This document shows, one piece after another, positions 36,301-45,728 of a stretch of 64,000 nucleotides of DNA. Numbering within the stretch: the first letter of the stretch is position 1; the number at the start of each line of letters is the position of its first letter. The DNA is from Phlebopus portentosus (lineage: Eukaryota; Basidiomycota; Agaricomycetes; Boletales; Boletinellaceae). The notes under the pieces were generated by a model. The model was given only the letters and a program-made list of their open reading frames with translations. It did not search any database and had not been told where the DNA came from. The DNA lies in contig JAYXKI010000009.1 of NCBI GenBank assembly GCA_037892935.1, positions 186,001-250,000 on the forward strand, read 5' to 3'. Position numbers and translations under genes: made by a program.

Positions 36301-37141
36301 CAGGTAGGCATGCATTATGAGACTTAGTTCACGAAATTGACGTCCTTCTTTAGCCGTTATTCCAAGTCTTAGAGATACCATCGACTTTCTTGACGATATT
36401 TGCGACGATCTGCTCGGAATGTTGCACGACATTGATGACATCACATCAGAACTAGAGCATAGAGATCATGTCCGTATTGACAACATCGAAGAGGTTCGTT
36501 TTGTTAGTATGGGAGCAGCCCTGACACTAATGATTTGATACAGCTCGTCGGCGATGTGGATGCTGAGGCTATTCGTAGACTAGAAATTAATCAACGACGA
36601 GCGCTTGTCTGCTTTGCGCTAGAACGATCCCTCATTTCAAGGAGGACACGAGCCGGAGACCTTTTGAGTAAGTTTCTTGTTCTTGAGCCTGAATCATCTA
36701 TATGGACTTAATGTCTTTTAGTCTCTATTGAAATGCTACTTAATATCCTTTGGAGACATGTCTGCTACTATTTATCTGAGCAATCCTCGTTGCCCATTTC
36801 GACTGGTGAGCAGCGACCATTTGGCCGACCAGAAGGCCCATCTACATCGCAGGCGCATTTGAAAGCGTCAGCTCTGCGATACCTTTCCAAGCCAGACCCG
36901 GACATATTCCGTTCCGAAGCATCCGCCGCTTTAACTAAGGTCGTTGAAAAAATAGCGACGATCGAGCTCGTGAGTTGTTGAGGCCATTGTTTGTATACCC
37001 CTTGCTTACGTTGTCTCGTAGAGTGATGATACTGTAGGACGAAACTGGAAGGTCAGCCAGACATATCTTGAACTTTTGAGCGGTCGTCTAAGGGAAGCAG
37101 TCGCTACGGATACTCTTCCTGAGGACAACGAGGCTGAATAG
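30322..37141 (+). CDS. NUP192: Nucleoporin NUP192/NUP205
   Basis: Large alpha-solenoid scaffold nucleoporin of the inner ring of the nuclear pore. Start ATG at 30322 (MDDISSLRSTIVSSLASGGG). Exons: 30322-30493, 30549-30986, a very long exon 31040-35449, 35499-35620, one from 35672, and about six more ending EDNEAE with the stop at 37139-37141. Family segments include LFDELTINKTRLLKVLDFGP, LLYERRTLATGFYFCARAG, LSPSEIRQVLEWLEKNP, AELRLKIARDAEAISFV and, late in the protein, SPSSRYHQLFVPALQLVTGL. The protein is about 2,080 residues, helical throughout, without FG repeats, as expected. The intron 30987-31039 starts with GC rather than GT. Frame is open throughout. Convergent with the AKR gene, 200 bp away. 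Confidence 0.9.
30987..31039 (+). other. NUP192: GC-AG intron in NUP192
   Basis: The exon ends CAAG and the intron begins GCAAGT and ends TTTTCAG. Only this border keeps the frame (SQ-AGSSGNLGQA); the nearest GT donor would shift it. Confidence 0.7.
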
Positions 37142-37340
37142 CAGCTGAAAAACTTCATTTGTGATCCGCATTTTCTTGTATTTTACGTCAAATGCAATCC
37201 TGCTATTGCTGTCGGAAACACTTCAAGTGACTTCGTTGACGAGGTCGCTCGCTCTTCGATCCAATATTGTATATGATCATATTATGTCTCGGACAGCATT
37301 TATTCTGAATCTCAACGAAAGTAGCTTTCAATATCTGGCT

Positions 37341-38970
37341 TCATCCCCATAGATGCCATGCCTCATCTCCTCCGGGCCCATACCTGCCTCCCTGAACCGG
37401 GTGGTCATCCAACAATTTCTTGACAGCATCGACATCCGTCGAACTCAGCTCCATGTCAGCCGCTGCACAGTTCTCCTCCGTCCTTTGCTTCCTCCTGCAG
37501 AGCCAACGATAATTACCAACTTGACAAATGGATGATGGACAAGGAACACTCACGAAGAACCCGGAATGGGCACGACATGTGGACCAAGGGCGGAGACCCA
37601 GGCAATACAGAGCTGAGCAGGAGTTATACCTTTCTGTTTAGCAATGGCTTGAATGCCTTCTATGATGCCTGCGTTGTGTTTGAAATTCTTTGTGCGCGAC
37701 AAATTCAGCTCGTCGTCCATTAAGCAATAATTAGACAAACTCACGTCTTGCTCAAATCTAACCAGGTGTTTCCGCATGTCGCCATCTATAAAAGAACTGG
37801 GTTCATTTGTTTGCTTGAACGACGCTTGTGGAAATCGCACGTACCTTCTAAATCCTGCGTACTCTTGTATTTTCCGGACAGGAATCCACGTCCAAGAGGC
37901 CTATTGTATTATATCAGCACTGTATCAGGATTTTTTACAGAAACACTTACGAGTAAGCAAAGACGATGATACCAAGCTCCTCGCATGTCGAGATGACTGA
38001 CAATCGTATGAGTATCCTCATCAGTGGTGAGTAAGGAAGAGTCCGAACCTTCTTTAACCGGCCCATCGTAAGACCAAGGACTAACCTCAATTTCAACGCC
38101 AGCAATTGGATGTACCTGAAATTACCTCAGAATATTTCACGCAACAACAAACCAGAGAACTCACAGCATTTGCACGTCTCACAGTAGAAGCCTTGCTCTC
38201 AGACAGACCAATGTAGTCAAATTTGCCCTCGGCAACAAATCCAGACAGGGCCTTGATGGTATCCTCAATAGGATAGTTCTTGTCCACTCTGGCGCATTCG
38301 AAGAGGTCAAGCTTCTTCGTTCCACGAAGTTTCGCGAGGATGTTGTCAACGCTGCGCTTCAAATTCTCAGGTCTTCGCAAAAAAAACCATTCAGCAACGT
38401 CATTGTATCAGATGAAATCGGATAGTCTCACGAGGAATCTGGCGCACGACGCTCCATATCTATTCCACCCTATCCAGAACTGAGTCTTACGACTGGTGCA
38501 GGTGACATAGAAACAGACCTTAACGGAAAGGAAAGCTTTCTCCGCATAATTCGGGTACTTCTCAAAGAAGCGAGCAAGAAGCTCGAGGTTAGCTTCGCAA
38601 GGGTTCGAGCCGTAGAATTCACCTGAGCGCGCACAGTGAGCTGCTATTCTTACTCTATATGCAGAACCGCACAAACCACTGTTTAAAACCATCTTCGTTC
38701 CGGGTGGCACTGAATCCAAGGACGTCTTGATGGCCTCGAATGCCTCTTCATCCGAGACTGGCGTGGGAATCCAGCTAAATGGTTCTCAGGAAATAAGAAA
38801 CAGACATTTCCGAGCGATATAACAGACGAACGTCATATACATAAGACCATGCTATTCAGAAAGCATGCTTATCAGATGCTTGACGGAATGGAGAAGACAT
38901 TGATACTCACCCCGACTTTACCGACAGTAATGCTCTTGTCGCCAGAAGCAAGTTTCGCAGTAGCTTTCAT
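37341..38970 (-). CDS. Aldo-keto reductase, AKR8/pyridoxal reductase-like (copy 1)
   Basis: NADPH-dependent oxidoreductase with a TIM-barrel fold. The start MKATAKLASGDKSITVGKVG at 38970 is followed by HGLMYMT, WIPTPVSDEEAFEAIK, LNSGEFYGSN (catalytic Tyr), FLSVK (catalytic Lys), PENLKRSVDNILAKLRG, LFECARVDKNYPIEDTI, KFDYIGLSES, VEIEVSPWSYDGPVKEG, GIIVFAYSPLGRGFLSGKY, ITPAQLCIAWVSAL and VVPIPGSS (cofactor phosphate region). The C-terminus is DEAWHLWG at 37341. About nine exons join in frame; length about 340 residues. As in the AKR8 group, the canonical Asp and His of the tetrad are replaced (LNSGEFYG, FECARVD). A palindromic TATA element lies about 80 bp upstream. Part of a segmental duplication with the gene at 41795-43428. 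Confidence 0.85.
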
Positions 38971-39044
38971 GATACCGCACTCCCTTATCATCGAATGGAG
39001 AAAGAAAGATGTGGGAGCACTAGATTAAAATATCACTTTCGCAA

Positions 39045-39062
39045 GAGCCATATATATGGCTC
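39045..39062. promoter_or_regulatory. Palindromic TATA element of AKR copy 1
   Basis: GAGCCATATATATGGCTC is a perfect 18-bp palindrome centred on a TATATATA core, 75-92 bp before the ATG at 38970. The second AKR gene has a related but non-palindromic CATATATATGG at about 43508. Confidence 0.45.
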
Positions 39063-39099
39063 CGGGAAATTCTCTAAGGCCGCTGAATTATCAAGCTTT

Positions 39100-39273
39100 A
39101 CCACACAAAAGTTCAACATGCCGAAGTAATCGAGCCGGTATATCAGGCTGTCGTCAGCCTTCGGCCAAGGTAAATAAGCGCCAGAACGCACTCCGGATTC
39201 TCCTAGGTTGAAAGTTTGTTAAGTCACGTACCACACAAAAGGTCAGCATGCCGAAGTAATTGAGCCGGTATAT
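39100..39273. repeat. Two 44-bp direct repeats upstream of AKR copy 1
   Basis: ACCACACAAAAG...GCCGAAGTAAT...GAGCCGGTATAT occurs at 39100-39143 and 39230-39273, 130 bp apart, with three or four mismatches. A shorter relative (CATGCCGAAGTAAT, then GTCGTCAGCTTTCGGC) lies at about 43562-43610 before the second AKR gene. Confidence 0.6.
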
Positions 39274-39949
39274 TAATTTTCCAAGAATTGATATTATTGC
39301 TTACCACTGTAATAACTCATAGGCAATATAAGATGAATGGATCCTCTAAGTTCGTTTCCCATGTAAGTCTACCATCAAGGACCGCATTCACGTATCATTT
39401 ACGAACCTTCCTTTGCGAGCTTTCCTCCTGATTAGTTGAACAACCTGCAGGGCTGTCGTCAGCCTGCGGCCATCGTCTACAAATCACCGCGACAAATTCC
39501 AGACAAGCCGAATCGGAGGCACATTTGTCAAGCCCATCGCAAAGAATGTTCATCGCAACAGTTTTTCCCGCGCGAACATCGCAGGAAAATTATCTCCGTC
39601 AGCTCGGGGACTTTCTGAAATACTCCCTCGTAGGAACCAATAGCCCTAGAGCCAATTTCTATAAGACAAATAGTCCGTTGTTCTACTCGGCGATTTGGAC
39701 AGGACCTAGGATCTTCTTGCGATAAGGACTTCCACTCTTCTATTTCACCAATGGGCTCTTGATTACGCTGAGCCTGCTGTGCTTAGCAAACGGGTTTGCA
39801 AGAAAGTACATTTGACAGCAAGGCAAACAATACGAACAGCGCATATCAAGGGGCAAAAGTAAGCTGTGTTGACCCTTGGTTTCAGACGATGCGGGTGTTA
39901 TTGATCTATTGAGAGTAGTCTTAAGCCCATGCCTTTGCCGAGCATTAAC

Positions 39950-40813
39950 CACATTAGAATGCGCCCACTTGCTCGTTATCCCGAACTTCGTCGATGAACG
40001 ACACCATGAGATTCCCATATCCGTTTGTGTGTCAACCGGTGATCCGGTCTAATCTTTTCTGCTCGCTGTTATTTGACCATGCTCGTTACAAACCTGTAAT
40101 ATTGATGGTATGGCAAGGCAGGTACTGTATCCTGCACTTCGACAGTCGCTTATGAAGCACATCAACCTTCGAAATGTCACCAGCCAAGACTTTACCGCGT
40201 CGAAGAAAATGATTGAGGCGTTACATGTAACAGTCCTCACCGCGGAAGACACGGAGTCTCTCGAGCTCCTTGAATCACGAACTCCAGAAGGAGAGAATGG
40301 GGTGAAGGAACTCAGCCGGAGGCTGTCGTACAATGAACCCGTACTGAGCGTGATGGGACCTACGAAATCCGAAGGTAGCGCAACTGTAATATTACCGCCA
40401 TTTGAGGTTACGGTCAATGAAAATGGTCGCATAGTGAGAGCATACTGGACATTTTTAGCGTTAAACCAAAGCCGAAAATCCATGCAAGAAGACATCGCAT
40501 ACCATCTTCACATCGACCTTGCCCATCCACGACTTGCAAAGGACGTCAATGACAGCCCTTTGCCCACTTCCATTCCCGATCTGTGCCATCGGTTCCTCAC
40601 CATCTACGAGCCAAATATCCGTGGTACCTCGAGCCCAGGATCAATAACATAAGCTCCGCTTATTGAAGTCTTAAAGCTGACATACAGGAATTTTGTCGCC
40701 TAGACATGACGGGGATGGCATTAACACTCGTCCGAAGTATATCGCTGTTCTCTTTTTGCTTGAGCACGTGAGCGGTGGGGTGGAGAATCATTACGGGTAG
40801 GGCCTAGGTCCAT
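39950..40813 (-). pseudogene. DUF7330 pseudogene (copy D)
   Basis: Homologous over its full length to the intact gene at 44000-44953, including the start codon position (CAT at 40811-40813). Damage seen: about 73 bp missing in the first exon (after about 40619), which shifts the frame; a TAG in the last exon where copy E has TGG (SRKD then stop, near 40049); a one-base deletion a little further on; and loss of the normal stop codon (TGG instead of TAA). The second exon (RPFSLTVTSNGG, VALPSDFVGPITL, FTPFSPSGVRDSRSSRDS) is still open and almost identical to copy E. Confidence 0.8.
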
Positions 40814-41794
40814 GATCGGGGTCTGACGATAGCCAATAGGCAGGCCAAGGCGAATCAATGATCAGTCCAACATATGGAAACTATCCTATATACCAGACTT
40901 TGTTCCTCGATAGGCGGGCGGTTGGTGTTTATACGCATTTCTGCTGTCGTCCGCGACGGCATCGAAGTCGTGCGGGCTGAGAGGCTAATCAAGCACAATA
41001 CAGATGTGATGTTACATGGGAGCATCTCGCTATGTATTTGCACCTCGTTTGAAGAGTCAACTCAATATTTGCTCTTATTTACAATTGAGAGCGTGAGGAC
41101 ATTACGTAACCTCCCCAGACCACTTTTGAGCAGCTAGTCCTCGCGCAATCGGTTGAACATACTCAGCTAGTATTCAGCACAACATTATAAATGCTGTCTG
41201 ATTTTTTTTCCCCTTGCCATATCCTTTCATTTGCAGAAAAAGCTTTCACCTTCGACCGGGACTTGAATCCTTTCGAACTATGTAGCAAACGATGAGTAAG
41301 ACGCGTTTTTTTTTTCGAGTCATTATTTGGATATTGTTTAACAATGGATGGCAAATAAAAATTACTGTAACTCGTACTTTCTCCTGTCGGAGTAGTATGA
41401 TGGTCCTGAATCTGTCTTGAAGTCTGTGAGGGCTCCTAGCCAAACGGGCGCCAGATTGGCAGATGTCATCCAAGGCAGATATGAAACAACGAAGAAAGCG
41501 CTGCTGCCTGAAGTGTACAGGCATGGACAATTCTCTGACTGATATTGGCACCGACCTTTGTCCACGCTTAAGCATAGAGAGCGACAAATCAGAATGCCTG
41601 AATATCTTCGTGGACGGCGTATCTTTACACGACCCGATTTTCCTCTTCCCTCTGAAGCATCTCTCTGTAGCTTACATATTGCGTGCACGTACATTGTTCT
41701 CATAAACAGTTGTCTTCATCTGCAACTAGGTCGCACAATTATCATATTAATTCTCAGGCCTCATTTGAACGGAACTAACTTTCAGTGTTCGGCT
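40814..41794. other. Intergenic between the two duplicated units
   Basis: The first about 130 bp (to about 40945) still matches the sequence upstream of copy E (to about 45080), marking one end of the duplication. The rest is unique, with poly-T runs near 41208 and 41307; no gene is supported. Confidence 0.5.
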
Positions 41795-43428
41795 TCATCC
41801 CCACAGATGCCATGCCTCATCTCCTCCGGGCCCATACCTGCCTCCCTGAACCGGGTGGTCTTCCAACAATTTCTTGACAGCATCGACATCCGTCGAACTC
41901 AGCTCCACGTCAGCCGCTGCACAGTTCTCTTCCGTCCTTTGCTTCTTCCTGCAAAGCCAACGATAATTACCAACTTGAGAAATGGATGATGGACAAGAAA
42001 CACTCACGAAGAACCCGGAATGGGCACGACATGTGGACCAAGGGCGGAGACCCAGGCAATACAGAGCTGAGCAGGAGTTATACCTTTCTGTTTAGCAATG
42101 GCTTGAACGCCTTCTATGATGCCTGCGTTGTGTTTGAAATTCTTTGCGCAATAAGTTCAATTCGTCATCCGTTAAGACAAGACTAGACGGACTCACGTCT
42201 TCTTGAACTCTAGCAAAGAATACCCGCATATCGCCGTCTATAAAAGGATTGAGTTCATTTGTTTGTTTGAACGACGCTTGCGGAAATCGCACGTACCTTC
42301 TAAATCCTGCGTACTCTTGTATTTTCCGGACAGGAATCCACGTCCAAGAGGCCTATTGTATTATATCAGCATTGTATATCAGGAGTTTCCACAGAAACAC
42401 TTACGAGTAAGCAAAGACGATGATACCGAGTTCCTCGCATGTCGAGATGACTGACAATCGTATGAGTATCCTCATCAGTGGCGAGTAAGGAAGAGTCCGA
42501 ACCTTCTTTAACCGGCCCATCGTAAGACCAAGGACTAACCTCAATTTCAACGCCAGCAATTGGATGTACCTGAAATTACCTCAGAATATTTCACGCAACA
42601 ACAAATCAGAGAACTCACAGCATTTGCACGTCTCACAGTAGAAGCCTTGCTCTCAGACAGACCAATGTAGTCAAATTTGCCCTCGGCCACAAACCCAGAC
42701 AAGATCTTGATGGTATCCTCAATAGGATAGTTCTTGTCCACTCTGGCGCATTCGAAGAGGTCAAGCTTCTTCGTTCCACGAAGTTTCGCGAGGATGTTGT
42801 CAACGCTGCGCTTCAAATTCTCAGGTCTTCATAAAACATTCAGCAACGTCATTGTATCAGATGAAATCGGATAGACTCACGAGGAATCTGGACCCGGAAA
42901 TACATCCCGAAAAGTCGATCCTCCCTATACATGGGTAAGCCCTATGACACGTTTAGGTAAAATGAATGCAGACTTTGACGGAGAGAAAGGCTTTCTCCGC
43001 ATAATTCGGGTACTTCTCAAAGAAGCGAGCGAGAAGCTCGAGGCTAGCTTCGCGAGGGTTCGAGCCGTAGAATTCACCTGAGCGCGCATAGTGAGCTGCT
43101 ATTCTTATTCTATATGCAGAACCGCACAAACCACTGTTCAGAACCATCTTTGTTCCAGGTGGCACTGAATCCAAGGACGTCTTAATGGCCTCGAACGCCT
43201 CTTCATCCGATACTGGCTTGGGAACCGCGCTGAATGGTTCCCCATGAGTTAAAAAAGGGACACTACTTCCAATCCAACATAAAGACGTACGTCATATACA
43301 TAAGACCATGCTGTTTGAAACCGAAGTCATAAAACGTTTCATGAAAAGGAAAAGGCATTGGTACTCACGCCAACTTTACCGATGGTAACAGCCTTGTCGC
43401 CAAGAGCAAATTTCGCGGTAGCTTTCAT
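41795..43428 (-). CDS. Aldo-keto reductase, AKR8/pyridoxal reductase-like (copy 2)
   Basis: Second copy of the gene at 37341-38970, with the same exon plan. Start MKATAKFALGDKAVTIGKVG at 43428, end DEAWHLWG at 41795. Catalytic Tyr (LNSGEFYGSNP) and Lys (AFLSVK) are kept, as are KLDLFECARVDKNYPIED, FDYIGLSES, PLGRGFLSGKY and VVPIPGSS. The main protein differences are in the segment before PDSS (GGSTFRDVFPGPDSS against GGIDMERRAPDSS), in SGFVAEG neighbours (KILSG against KALSG) and after DGDMR (VFFARVQED against KHLVRFEQD). Frame is intact across all exons. Long exon-intron tracts are almost identical to copy 1. It should be an NADPH-dependent cytosolic reductase; substrate unknown. Confidence 0.85.
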
Positions 43429-43999
43429 GTTTGCGTAGTTCTTTATCGTCGAATTGGAAGGAGTTAGGAAGAGACAGGAAAGCCGGTTTGATATATACTA
43501 CTTCAACATATATATGGGTCGGTAAGTTTGCTGACTAGTCACATTTTACCAGTGATCGTACTTCATGCCGAAGTAATTATTAAGCCAACCTATCAAGATG
43601 TCGTCAGCTTTCGGCAGCAATAGCAAAGCCTGACCGCGACGATCTAAGTACATCTCTCTTGACTTTTTTTTGAGGAGTTTTGGAAGTGTCTTCCATTTAT
43701 ATGCATTAGTATTCTGAACGGTGTTTAAACCATCCCTGGATTGGATACGACAGGTGACCTGTCGCTCGGCTTGGACTTGCTCCACTAAGCCATTCGCTCC
43801 TCAGCTCTATCGAAGATCTCTTGTCGAGTATCCTGATGCGCTGCTTAAAAGGGTCTGCAAAAGGTTACATTTGATAAGAGGGCGAGCATACAAAGGGTGC
43901 ACGTTGAAAAGTAAACGTAGATCCGTTGACATCAAGCGACAAAGTTGTTATCAGTCCACTGGGAGGTGCTTAGAAACCCGTGCTTTTGCCAAGCACGAA
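43429..43999. other. Intergenic, AKR2 promoter and DUF7330 E 3' flank
   Basis: Contains a TATATATA core at about 43508 and one degenerate copy of the repeat described before AKR copy 1. No gene supported. Confidence 0.45.
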
Positions 44000-44953
44000 T
44001 TACATTAAGATGCATCCACTCCCTTCCTCGTTATCTTGAACCTCGTCAACGAACGACACCATGAGACTCCCATACCCGCTTTGTATGTCAACTAGTGATC
44101 CAGTCCAATCTTTTCTGCTCGCTGTTTATTGATCGTCCTCGTTAAAAGTGTAATATTGACGGAAAAGACAAGGCACGTACTGTATCCTGCACGTCGATAG
44201 TCGCCTATGAAGCACGTCATCTTTCCATCCCCTTCCGAGAACGTCACCAGCCGAGACTGTACTGCAGCAGAGAAAACGATTGAAGTGCTGTATGGAACGG
44301 TCCTTGCCGAAGAAGACACGGAGTCTCTCGAGCTCCTTGAATCACGAACTCCAGAAGGAGAGAATGGGGTGAAGGAACTCAGCCGGAGGCTGTCGTACAA
44401 TGAACCCGTACTGAGCGTGATGGGACCTTCGAAATCTGAAGGTAGCGCAACTGTAATATTACCGCCATTTGAGGTTACGGTCAATGAAAATGGTCGCATA
44501 GTGAGAGCATACTGGACGCTTTTAGCGTTAAACCAAAGCCGAAAATCCATGCAAGAAGACATCGCATACCATCTTCACGTCGACCTTGCCCATCCACGAC
44601 TTGCAAAGGACGTCAATGACAGCCCTTTGCCCACTTCCATTCCCGATCTGTACCGTCTGTCCCTCAGCATCTACGAGCCAAATATCCGCAGTGATGCTCC
44701 CTCTTGTGCATTGAAGCAAGAGATTGGCTTTCTTCGTAGGGTTGTCCGACACGAGATCAGCTGGCATCTCGAGCCCAGGATCAATAACATAAGTTCCGCT
44801 TATTGGCATCCTGTAGTTGATAGAAAGATAGTTTGTCGCTTGGACATTTGGCGGGGATCGTTTTAAAACTCGTCTCGGAGTAGATTGTTGGTCTCTTTCT
44901 GCTTCAGTGTGTGGGCGATGAAACGGAGGACCATGATTAGGGCTAGGGTCCAT
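44000..44953 (-). CDS. DUF7330 domain protein (copy E), intact
   Basis: Three exons. Exon 1 (MDPSPNHGPPFHRPHTEAER...) includes PISGTYVIDPGLEMPAD, NLLLQCTRGSITADIWLVD and KSWMGKVDVKMV. After an intron ending GCGTCCAG comes YALTMRPFSLTVTSNGGNIT, VALPSDFEGPITL, an unusual insertion (FTPFSPSGVRDSRSSRDS, about 45 residues, absent from copies B and C), LVTFSEGDGKMTCFIGDYRR and GYS. The last exon has DWTGSLVDIQSGYGSLMVSF and ends GCILM with a TAA at 44000-44002. This is the intact sister of pseudogene D. It lacks the PPPYN motif of B and C, so D/E form a separate subgroup. Function unknown; probably intracellular. Confidence 0.75.
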
Positions 44954-45728
44954 AGTCGAAGAGTCTGACGATAGCCAGAGGACAGTTCAAAACGGGTCAA
45001 TATGACACATGAAGATTATCCTGCATACCAGACTTCGCTCCTACGATAGGCGGGCCATTGGTGTCTACGTGCATTTTCGCTAGTCAAGGAGGCGTTGCAC
45101 TACGTCGAGAACTCAGTTGTGATGGTTGAGATGCTAGTTCAGTGGGACACAAGTCCAACGCTCATGTGAGAACATCTTGCAATGCATTTGCCTCATGCAA
45201 GTAACTTCTGGTTCCAAAAATAAAAAGATATGAACGATAGAAGCTGATCACAAGCAGAATAGAATTGATTCTGTTTGTTGCTGTTGACACTGAGAGCGTG
45301 TGAACGTTACGTAAAATGCAAAGCACACGGCTGGCAAATCAAGTATTTTGGAGAGTATTCTACCTTTCGATCCCGCGTTCCCCCACACAGTCTATTTAGT
45401 CCCTCTTATTCGGATATTAACTATACTTTACAGGCAAATGGGACGCAATCAGTATCTTACTTACTTGAGAACGCAGCGCGCGAGAATAAAGTGCCGCTGA
45501 GACAGCCAATCAAACAAACTGAAGGTCAGCAATTGACTGTCGTAGCATAGAGGGACAGCATGCATTGAACACAGGTTTCCTGCATCGGTTTAATCCCGTT
45601 CACCACGTCCGTAAATAAATTCTAGTGTCCAGCGCCATTTACTTTGAATCCGAGCAGAACAAGTAGAATCTTCGTGGCTTTGCTTCGTTCTGGCGTTGAT
45701 GAATACAGTGCTTTTGATTGATCTATCG
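44954..45728. other. Intergenic
   Basis: The first part is the end of the duplication. A 91-codon plus-strand frame at 45275-45550 is open, but has no recognisable features and is not called a gene. Confidence 0.45.

Larger units (their letters stand above)
38971..39949. other. Intergenic with short repeats, AKR1 promoter region
   Basis: Holds the palindromic TATA element at 39045-39062, two 44-bp direct repeats, and a small GGCTGTCGTCAGCC hairpin that recurs near 39455. About 400 bp longer than the matching interval of the second duplicate. Confidence 0.5.
37341..45080. repeat. Segmental duplication of [AKR + DUF7330]
   Basis: Units are about 37341-40945 and 41795-45080, in direct orientation. 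Each has an AKR gene followed upstream by a DUF7330 gene on the same strand. Similarity starts at the AKR stop codons (sequence left of 37341 and 41795 differs) and ends in the 5' flank of the DUF7330 genes. Intergenic lengths differ by about 400 bp. Confidence 0.85.

Noticed and set aside
40110..40652. A 180-codon plus-strand frame, and the similar 219-codon frame at 44207-44866
   Set aside because: Both are antisense shadows of the DUF7330 copies D and E; the minus-strand reading matches copies B and C, the plus-strand reading matches nothing.
41163..41350. A tRNA-like string (ATTCAAGTCCCGG on the minus strand)
   Set aside because: The flanks do not pair into a T-arm or acceptor stem, and no A-box or anticodon arm is found.
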